64,000 nt of DNA from Punica granatum (lineage: Eukaryota; Streptophyta; Magnoliopsida; Myrtales; Lythraceae): positions 14,951,001 to 15,015,000 of the forward strand of contig NC_045127.1 of the NCBI RefSeq assembly GCF_007655135.1. The letters run 5' to 3'. The translations under genes and the position numbers were made by a program. The notes under the pieces are model-generated. The model did no database searches and was not told the DNA's origin. It saw only the letters and a program-made list of their open reading frames with translations. Of the stretch, positions 55,690-64,000 are shown piece after piece. Each line of letters starts with the position of its first letter. The stretch's first letter is position 1.

Positions 55690-56525
55690 CACATTGAGCA
55701 TGTCTAAACCGAGAAAAGAATTAATTCTAAATAAGGAAGTTAATTAAGAATTAATTATCGAACAAGGCTTGCAATGTGGTTGAAAGGGTGCTAGCACATC
55801 CTAAAGCTAAGTTCAACATCAAGGATAAATCTAATTAAGGAAATACGATAGTTTCCTTATTTGGAGAGTTTCTATAAATAGATTGTCTATTGATGGAAAC
55901 TCGTGTCAATGACTTGTTTGATCTTTCTTTCTTACTATAAGGGCAAGTCATTGGATGACTTAAAGTGTGAGGACTTATTTGTGATTTATTAATTAATGTG
56001 GATTAATTGATAATTATATTTTGGTCCCTGGGGTAAACATATATATTGATATGATCTTCCAATTAACCCTAGAGCATAATCTATCGATAATACCCGATAT
56101 TAGAGAGAGAGAGAGAGAGAGACCCAGCACAGCTCAGCCATACACTTCCCAAGGCTGATCGGGGTCTTCCTCGACTTCGATTTGGCGTTTCGGTGTTGTC
56201 CATGACGTCCTTGAAGCGATCCTTTCATTTCGTGACGATTCCGTTCGAGATTGGTGACCTAGATCAGAGTGTATGGGTCGAGAGGAGTTTAAACTCGGTG
56301 GTGACGTGCTCGTGTGGACGAGCTAGAGGCCAAACACTTGGATGGTTAGTTTGATTGACTCGAATCAATAAGGTTAGTATAAAAGTCTAAATTTTCTTGT
56401 GGATTCGATATATGATGTTTTCTACTTGTTAGAGGGTGATTCTCGTGTCAAAATTTGATCTTGAAGTTTTAATTAAACGAACACTCGATAAAAATTTGAT
56501 TTTTACCGAATTAAACTTTTCGTTG
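55690..56525 (+). mobile_element. Possible solo or truncated LTR (copia type)
   Basis: It contains a TATA-like CTATAAATAG (about 55874), a long untranslatable leader with a GA tract (56103-56122), and ends near TTTTCGTTGTGCATGTGCTC, which resembles 3' ends of some copia LTRs. No partner LTR, PBS or coding region is present. Confidence 0.35.
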
Positions 56526-56586
56526 TGCATGTGCTCAGTTTTCTAACAACTTTTTTGCATGTGTTCTGTTTTACTTGCTTTTCTAG

Positions 56587-57760
56587 ATTGAAACCCAAGA
56601 AGCTGTCAGTGATTATGGTGATTCCGATGATGAAGTGGAGACTCCAGAAGCAAGTGATGATGAAGCAAATGAGGATGAAGGTCTTGGGAAAAGGTTTAAG
56701 TGCACAACTTATGACCCTAATCGTGACCAAAAGCTATCCAGCAGTATGCTATTGTTAAGGGCTATGCTATCAAGTGGAAGAGGAGTTCTGAGAAAAAGAT
56801 GGAAGGTGCAACTGCTGAAAGCTGCCCTTGGAGGATTTACACGAGTTGGATGCAAAAGAAACTTGCTTTTACCATAAAAGAGCATCATGGTGAGCAGTCA
56901 TGTTCTAGGCCCCTTCGAAACTATCAAGCAACGTATGAGTGGTTGGCTAGAACTTATGAACAAGTTTAGATTGACACTTGCATGGAATATAGAAGAGATG
57001 ATGCATGACATTGATAATAAGTTTGCCTTAGATGTGAGTAGGGCTACTTACTATAGAGCTAGGTCTCTTGCAAACAAGATTATTGTGGGGCCACTAGAAG
57101 AGCACTATGGCATGCTGCCCTCTTACATTGAAGAGCTAAAGAGGGTTAATAGCACAAGTTTGTTTGAGTTAGTTCTTGATAGGAGTTCTCCTAGCTCACC
57201 TAGGTTATACATTAGATTTGATAGTCTGAAGCAACGATTCTTGCGAGGTTGTAGGCTAGTCATAGGTTTAGATGGTTATTTCCTCAAGACTCATCTTGGA
57301 GGACAACTTCTAAGTGCAATTGCTAGGGCTGCGAACAATTAAATGTTCCCCATTACTTGGGCTGTAGTGGAGGGTAAAAATCAAGATTCATGGAGATGGT
57401 TCTCAGAGTTGCTAGCGGAGGACTTGGAAATTCATGATGGATTTGGATGGACAATCATCAGTGACCAATAGGAGGTACCAATTACACTTCCATCACTGTG
57501 TTATATTTTTTATATTTGTTGACTAAAGCAAATGTATCTTTGATTGTTGCAGGGGCTAGAAAAAGCAATTAGGGATTTAGTGCCAAATATTGAACAACAA
57601 AACTGTGCTAAACACATATATTGTAACTGGAAGAAAAATCATATGAGTTATGTTTTGAAGAAATTATTCTGGAAGGCAGTAAGAAGTACAACTAAGGAAG
57701 ACTTCTTAGAAGTCATGGATGAAATGAAAGCCAAGTGAAGATCGACAATAATTAACTGGT
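56587..57760 (+). pseudogene. MULE transposase fragment (MULE D)
   Basis: The reading goes from an acidic linker (ETQEAVSDYGDSDDE) through a damaged MuDR DNA-binding region (56680-56890) to WNIEEMMHDIDNKFALDVSR, GPLEEHYGMLPSYIEEL, and the first catalytic block CRLVIGLDGYFLKTHLGGQL. MFPITWAVVEGKNQDSW and TIISDQ follow, then an intron ending at 57552 and GLEKAIRDLVPNIEQQNCAK. It stops after EVMDEMKAK, without the third catalytic residue, SWIM finger or C-terminus. A stop separates AARAANN from MFPI. No TIRs were found, so it is an orphan fragment. Confidence 0.8.
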
Positions 57761-60700
57761 TCATGTTTTTTGTGGCTGGAAGAACTGATTCTCTTTTTTG
57801 TGGGGTTGTGATCTCTGAAATTAGTATGAGATGAATTTTTTGTTCACGTTTCCAAGTCTTTTGTAAAGATTGATAGTAAACATAGCTTAAGGAATGAACT
57901 TTACTCTCTCACTCAACATGTTGTCCTTTGATTTTATTTCGATATTAGTTTCACAACAAGATGTATTATTACTTTAATTTGAAAAATGTCAACGAACTAA
58001 GTTCGGGACTTTGAAGATTGCTGTAGATTCAAATTGAATACTGAATAAGTTATCGGATTATCAACAAAAGAAGTATGTTTTACTTGTCATTGCTATCACC
58101 AAATAGTTACCAGGATAATTTTTTTGGCTTAGAAAGCGATGCTCTTTATTCAACTTGTCGATTGATAAACAATAGTACAAAATCCACCAGACTTAGAGAA
58201 AACCTCTAAGGTTAATCAAAATTCAAAGAACCCAAGTCAAAAGGCATATCGACCCAATTACAAGGAAAGACACAGAGGACATATTGACATTGCAGACTAG
58301 ATTGTACATCAATATTTTCTTGAGATAAAGATAAGACCTACCGAGTATTATTTTTTTTTTGTGGATAAATGATGGTGCTTTCATTGAATCCAAAAAAAAA
58401 TTTAGTTCCACACTCATCCACCTATATAGATGAAACACACAAAGGAAGATAAAGTTCAAACATTAGCAAAGTTGTAAAATCTCCTTCACTCAAAGGCAGG
58501 TAGGCCCAAAGCAAAAGGAAAGTTGGAAAATTGATTTCACTTTCAACTGTATATTAGAAATTCAAATCAACGTGCAAATCTCGAAGTCCTAGCTTTTTTA
58601 AAGGGTTTGAGGATGTTATACCTACGCATTAGAGGTGGAAACAAATTGGGGAAAGACTTGAAAGAAGGGTGGCAGCTCTAGAACAGCCATAGGGGACGCC
58701 AACTGTAGGAGGATACGCAGTTGTGCTGGCTTTACTGAGGACCTCCCGACCTATAAAATAAGGGAAAAGAGAGGGAGAAGGAGGGAGAAGAGATGCGTTG
58801 TAGGGCTGGCAGATGATGGAGCTCAGTGAGGCCCAAAGTCGAGAGGCGTGCTCGAGCATGACATGCTAATGAATGAAGGATTGGGCTCTTGATCCGTGAC
58901 TCTCCTAGCCATAGGAAGAGTTGTGAACCGTGGGTAATTCTCCCGCACACGTGGGCACGACCCACCAAAGTCGTGGAGGAAGGAAGCTTATCAAAAAACT
59001 AGGGAAGCTCAAGGTGGACAACATTGTGCAATGCTGGAGCAGGCTGCTGGAGGTCTTAAATGGAGAAATGGACATCACGAATGGATTGGGGAGGTTGAAT
59101 ACGTGTGGAATATATAGTTTGTTTGATGTTCGAGTTGGGTCGGGAGGCGGTCATTGGAAAAACAGGTGGTTTCTCAACAAGAAATGGCCAGTTTTAGCCT
59201 TGATGAGGCTGCTGCTAAGTCTATCCGAATGAGAGGAGAAGAAGGAGTTTAAGAGGATTTTGGTGAGTTGCAGGCTTAGAGAGAGAATGGATTATAGAGA
59301 GTGAAGTTGATAGTTGCAATTAAGCTATTTGTATGTGTGCTAATGATGCAAGTTAATCAAAATTAGAGGAGATTAAAGAGGATTAAGGGGGCGGTCAGCC
59401 TAATTTGTTTATTGGGAATGAAGAACCTAGATCCACATTTTATGGAAGTTGAAGAAGAGATGAATTTAATGGGTAGTCTTGCGTTCAAGATATGGGACAA
59501 CATTCCTCAAATCAGGGAAAGAGGGTGGCTGACCATGAGGAGAAGTTAGGGAAGCTCGGGTCTCGATCAATTGAGTGTTCGAGTTTTATGACCCGAATGG
59601 ATGGTGCATTGTCGATGTCGGCGAGGAGAGGATTCCAACAAGCTTAATATCAACATGTTCTGCTTAAATAGATGACTTGAGGGCATGGAGGCTTGGGAGT
59701 CGTCTTTGCTCAATTTAGGCGATCTGAGCAAAGTAAACCATTTCCATCGACCCCTTGTGTGTTTGCATTTTGTGCCGGTCATTTTGATATGCTTTGTCAT
59801 TGGGGCAGAACAGTTGACTCTGCGACCTCCGCTACAAATGGGGAATCAAACGTCTTGAGAATTTACAGTCGGAATTTTCTAATTATATTTTGAGTGTCTC
59901 GAGGTGCTTGAAGACCATTGATTTTTCGTTTGCCAAAAACGGATCTCGAAGGTTTGTCGAACGACGTTTGAGACCTTTCTGGAGCTACTCAGGAAACCTA
60001 AATAATTTATGCAATCCGATCTGAAACGACATCCCTGGCCCTTGGGGTCACCGCGACTAGCATGGCCTGACCTCGGGCATTAACATTTCGCCTGATAGGC
60101 TACCGTGTTGAGGACCTCACTGAAAGGGCCTTTTTCTCGACTCGGAAGTCACTCGTAAAGCGAAGATGATTCCTGGAGATTAGTCTAAAGCATGCTTCAT
60201 GTTAGTGAAAACCCAAGGCCTGGCTAGAACTGTCCTCGGGCATTCATTGACAAGTTGTTGACTTGGGAAGCTCGCTGGAAGGGTCATATACGATTACTCG
60301 TGATTGCCCCGACTCAAGTAGATGACTTGCAAAATGGGGTCGGAGGTTTTCATCAGTTTGGCATCATGAGGGATTTTTAGAGTTCTATATTGGATACCTT
60401 TTGATGGTCCGGTGAGCTGGCGGTGAATAGTATTGCAAGAGCCGGCTTTCTACTAATCCGATATCAGGCGTTGTCTGGGCTATCTGGTTGCTCTCTAGGA
60501 TCTCTAGGGAAACCATGAGGTTTTCTTAATTGTTGTGTACCAGGGTCATCTAGGTGTCGACTCGACTGTGAATAGTGACCTAATGTTTATTGGGCCGTTT
60601 TCTGTTAGTGTTTCGAGAGTCGTAGCCGGGCGCCTTGTTGATGCCCTCTCCTAGAGCTGGTGGACTAGAACGGGGTACTGACACATATGAACATCAAAAA

Positions 60701-60959
60701 TCATTATAAATTCAAATTCATTTTAAACAATACCCATTAACAATTTTGAAGTTATCATTATCGTCTACAATCGCGAACTAATCCAGGTCCCGTCTTGTTT
60801 CAAGTGGTTTGTCTTGAATACATTGACGGTTGTAACCTCCTTATTCAATTCCTTTGACTAAAACAAAGAAATACAAGATTAGAAAATCATGCATTATTCA
60901 TTAATATATGCGCCTTTATAGTTTTTCTAATCAGTAAGTAAGTAGAAATTCATTTTGTA
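57761..60959. other. Intergenic, repeat-like, no gene recognised
   Basis: 57761-58620 is AT-rich. 58620-59300 has overlapping frames on both strands (for example plus 58930-59232, 100 codons) without any known domain. 59540-60680 is less AT-rich with loosely repeated blocks (CTCGGGCATT at two places, TCACTCGTAAAG against TTACTCGTGATT), and looks like LTR or satellite-like transposon DNA of unknown family. Confidence 0.35.
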
Positions 60960-63900
60960 CCAGTCGAGTAGCTATTGTCCCGGTCTAAAGGCAACCGCCA
61001 ATGTGCAGTGATGCTCCTTCTTCAGAATTCCGATTCTCTGAGTTTTGTCCAGAAAGTTTTTGGTTTTGCGAAGAACTCCACCATGCACAATGGGCCATTC
61101 AATGCCTTTCCCCGATCCACGTAGGGCATTTGCCCTTCTTTCGTTGCTTTGAGTACATATCAGTAAATCGAGTAGACGCCTTATGCTCCTCCACATATGA
61201 TCCTCATCGCGAGGATGTTGACAACAATATTTCTATAAAAACAAGTAATAATTCATTAGTTATGGGGTTAACTCTTATTAAAGAACTTTTATATACCTTA
61301 CATAGTTTACCTTCCACTCTTCAAACAACAACTTTTGGTCCTCAAACAACAACCTAAATTTCCATTTCCCTTATTGGTGATTCTCCGGTCTTGAAAAAGT
61401 GTCAATGAATCTCTCTAATACATGTGTAACTTTCTTGGTCCCGGATTTCAAATCAGTATACTTATTTAAAAAAGGAGAAATTATGCTATATATCCTATAA
61501 TTTAACCTTTTTTTCAAATCTATCTTATACTTTAAAAAGTGTCAAATATATCTCATAATTTACATTTTTCTCCAAATCTATCTCGATGTTATATCTTCTG
61601 TTAATGAAACGTTAGTAGGCTCTAAATACATCCCATAGTTTTAATTTTTTTTTCTCAAATCAATCCTATGATTTTAATTTTTTCTCAAATCTATCCCATA
61701 AAAGGACCACAGTGACAAAACCGTTAAACGTTGACGGAGATATAACGGCGGGATAGATTTCAAGAAAAATGTAAACCATGTGATAGATTTAACACTTTTT
61801 AAAGCATATGATAGATTTGAAAAAAAAAATGTTAAACTATGGGATATATGGGTAAAAACCGATTTAAAAAATTGACAATATATTCAGATTTGATTAAAGT
61901 AAGATTATCACATATATAAGACGTCATAATCTAATAAGATCATACATAATGAATTTATAAAATAGTTACCCGTCTTTGCCTTCTCTGGTAAGGTAGACCT
62001 TCGCTGGAACATATCCCAACTGGTGCTGCTCATCTCATGACGAACTCTGCGATCGCTGTGGAGCAATTCCTCCACTTTTACTACCACCCTCCATGTTTGG
62101 GCTAAAATCAGGCGCTCTAGGAGTACTAGCAATGCCTGACCGTCTAAATCGTTGTGATTCACCTCGCTTAGGAATTGTGGGGGGAACCTCCTATTTAAAC
62201 ACATGTGTTTTATCCATATATAGTTATAAGCTTTCAACAAAAGAAAAAAGGAAAATCACAAACTTATAAATTTAACAAGGGACAATAGCACCATACCTCT
62301 TCTTTAGTGAACTCACGGCCACCAACGGCCGAAGGACTAACATGTTGCGGGGTGTTTGTATCGGGATGCATGTACTCTCTATATTCAGGGATCCACACCC
62401 GACCTTGTGATTCAGAAATTCGAGGTGGAGGAGGTGCATCTATGCGTTCAGAGTCATGTGTTTGAGGCTCGTCGTCTCTTCCCGAGAAGATATGATCCCA
62501 TGCGACTCCTCGATTATGACTGATCCCTCTATCTGCATATGTTGCTCCAGTGGGCGGAGAACTTCTATCATTCCGACGAAGTGCTTATGTGTTACGACCC
62601 CCTCTCTCTCTCCCAGTGGAGTCTTCAATCTCGATATATGGGGGTAATTGTCGTCCAGACTGCCTAGACATCTGCAAATATGAAAAACACAAAGAAAATC
62701 AATTACATAAGTCGAATCGAAATGAATATGATTGTACAATAAACATTCAAATGAGAAATAAACTTAAATATTTAGAATGTAATATACATTATCGCTTGTA
62801 CCATATCAAATATGCACATATGTATTATGAATATCATATTTCACATTCATCATCGTCTTGTACATCCTCTGAGGTACCCGAGCTATCCTCGCCCACTATA
62901 GCATTAACATCATGAACAACATCCTCTACTAAAACAAGTGCCATAGTATTGTCTCTGTCCAACAATGGTCCTGCTGTGACATCCGATGTTGTTTGCAGAA
63001 CAACGGAACAGTCTTCGTTTTGGTAGGCCACCTCCAATGAATCTTCCACTTGGCTTTGTTTTGATCACGGCCCACCACTGATCTTTACTCCTAACTCTGC
63101 TTGGGTATGGTACATAACAAACTTTCCTTGCTTGTTGTGCAATGATGAAAGGCTCATAAATCCCATACATACCACAATGCTTAATCTTGACGATTCCGCA
63201 GTCAGGGTGAACACGAGTTCCACCATTAGAAGGATCAAACTAGTGACAAAGGAAAAGAACAACCATCTTCAATGGCGTGCCAGTGAAGTCCAACTCTAGA
63301 ATCTCATTCAAGATGCCATAGAAATCATATCCAACACTATTAGCATTAGCCCCTTTAACCCAAACTCTAAATATTATTAGTTGCCCTCTTACCCCAACCA
63401 TATTCGTCAATTTCAAACTTGTACCCATTAACGAAATACATGTGTTATTTACTGACTTTTTTGCTAAGATCCCAAGCGAGAGACAATAGCACTTCATCAT
63501 TGATTCCATTGTTCTGATCAAGTATCTAAGATCACAAAAGTAGGTATATTAGGAATTTGTGTACGACCACTAAAATAAATTCATACTTATAAATTGAAAC
63601 GGTCCATCTCTGATATGATACTTACAAATTGTCGAAACCAGTCTCTGAAATGTTCTCGAATCATTTGGCCGATTTGGTCAGCGTCAATGTTGAAGTATTG
63701 AATGAAATAGCTGTATTATGTTTTAAGTCGGAAAGTTAGCACATGGCAGAATTTCACATTAAATAAGTACAATCGAGACATGAGGGGTTAATTTGTGCTT
63801 ACTCGATAAACATTCTAACTTGAGGGCAATTAAGCAGCATGTGCAAGTGAGCAGCTTTCCACTTTTCCCCTGTTGAGTATCTCTCATCTGCGACTCCTGC

Positions 63901-64000
63901 CGTCCGCCATTGAAGGTTGGAAACAAAATATAAGGGGTATCAGCACCCCATTTTGGCTCACCAATTCGAGCAATGCACATCAGTAATGATTCAGGCCCTG
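60960..64000 (-). pseudogene. CACTA (En/Spm-type) transposon gene, 3' part, runs off the window
   Basis: Read on the minus strand from 63980: WKAAHLHMLLNCPQVRMFIE, an intron (donor at 63802), YFNIDADQIGQMIREHF then RDWFRQF, another intron (donor at 63625), and LLSLAWDLSKKV, YFVNGYKFEIDEYG. The DUF4216 block follows (YGILNEILELDF, PLKMVVLFLCH, FDPSNGGTRVHPDCG, YEPFIIAQQARKVCYVPYP, KDQWWAVIKTKP), then an acidic tail ending at 62834. Exons at 62700-61900 and 61200-60960 resemble the C-terminal Plant_transposase-type protein of these elements (KRRR, PNMEGGSK). Stops and frameshifts are present. The terminal CACTA ends were not found in the window. Confidence 0.8.
61473..61862. mobile_element. MITE inside the CACTA sequence
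   Basis: About 115-bp inverted arms (61487-61600 and 61730-61849) share TTTAAAAAGTGT, CAAATCTATC, TTACATTTTTCT and TATATCC words, around a spacer with CAAATCTATCCCATA-like repeats. It lies between the CACTA coding segments ending at 61908 and starting at 61200. Confidence 0.7.

Noticed and set aside
1..64000. CRISPR array or bacterial operon structure
   Set aside because: No spaced identical short repeats; spliced genes and plant transposons show a nuclear plant genome.

Overview
This window is nuclear DNA of a flowering plant, almost certainly a eudicot. The evidence is intron-containing genes, the plant-specific R2R3-MYB class, plant lineages of Ty1/copia, Ty3/gypsy, Mutator (MULE), hAT and CACTA elements, and long AT-rich spacers with TA, GA and TAA microsatellites. 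I cannot name the species. Only one gene looks intact: an R2R3-MYB of the TT2 (subgroup 5, proanthocyanidin) type at 30535-31705, with the usual three exons, a TATA box and a GA-rich leader. Nearly everything else is transposon sequence of different ages.

Layout. 1-5849: intergenic DNA with a short MITE, two tandem repeats and probable old LTR-element debris. 5850-11056: a gypsy element with eroded gag, protease and only the start of reverse transcriptase; most of pol and the U5 of the 5' LTR are gone. 11057-14759: very AT-rich DNA with Helitron-like ends. 14760-27942: a hAT element with matching TIRs and an 8-bp target duplication. A Mutator-like element (MULE A, 17198-26435) sits in its transposase gene, and a second one (MULE B, 20455-26380) sits inside the right TIR of MULE A. 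All three layers can be read from TIRs and target-site duplications. 27943-41334: mostly AT-rich spacer around the MYB gene, with a light-promoter-like cluster near 36.0 kb. 41335-46657: a full-length copia element with 641/640-bp LTRs, a perfect 5-bp target duplication, PBS, PPT and a complete but stop-riddled polyprotein. 46663-53270: spacers with two tandem duplications, one carrying a geminivirus-style origin hairpin. 54178-55644: a non-autonomous MULE with long TIRs and unidentified internal sequence. 56587-57760: another MULE transposase fragment. 60960-64000: the 3' part of a CACTA gene on the minus strand, running off the window and carrying a MITE.

Most worth following: (1) both nested MULEs carry, convergent to the transposase, a minus-strand GRF zinc-finger gene. 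In MULE B it is complete apart from one stop, with a C-terminal membrane helix, an arrangement that recalls mudrA/mudrB of maize MuDR. (2) The 563-bp tandem duplication at 50158-51298 carries TAATATTAC twice, once in the loop of a perfect 13-bp stem, as in replication origins of circular ssDNA viruses and satellites. All coordinates and repeat comparisons were made by eye; identities are approximate.
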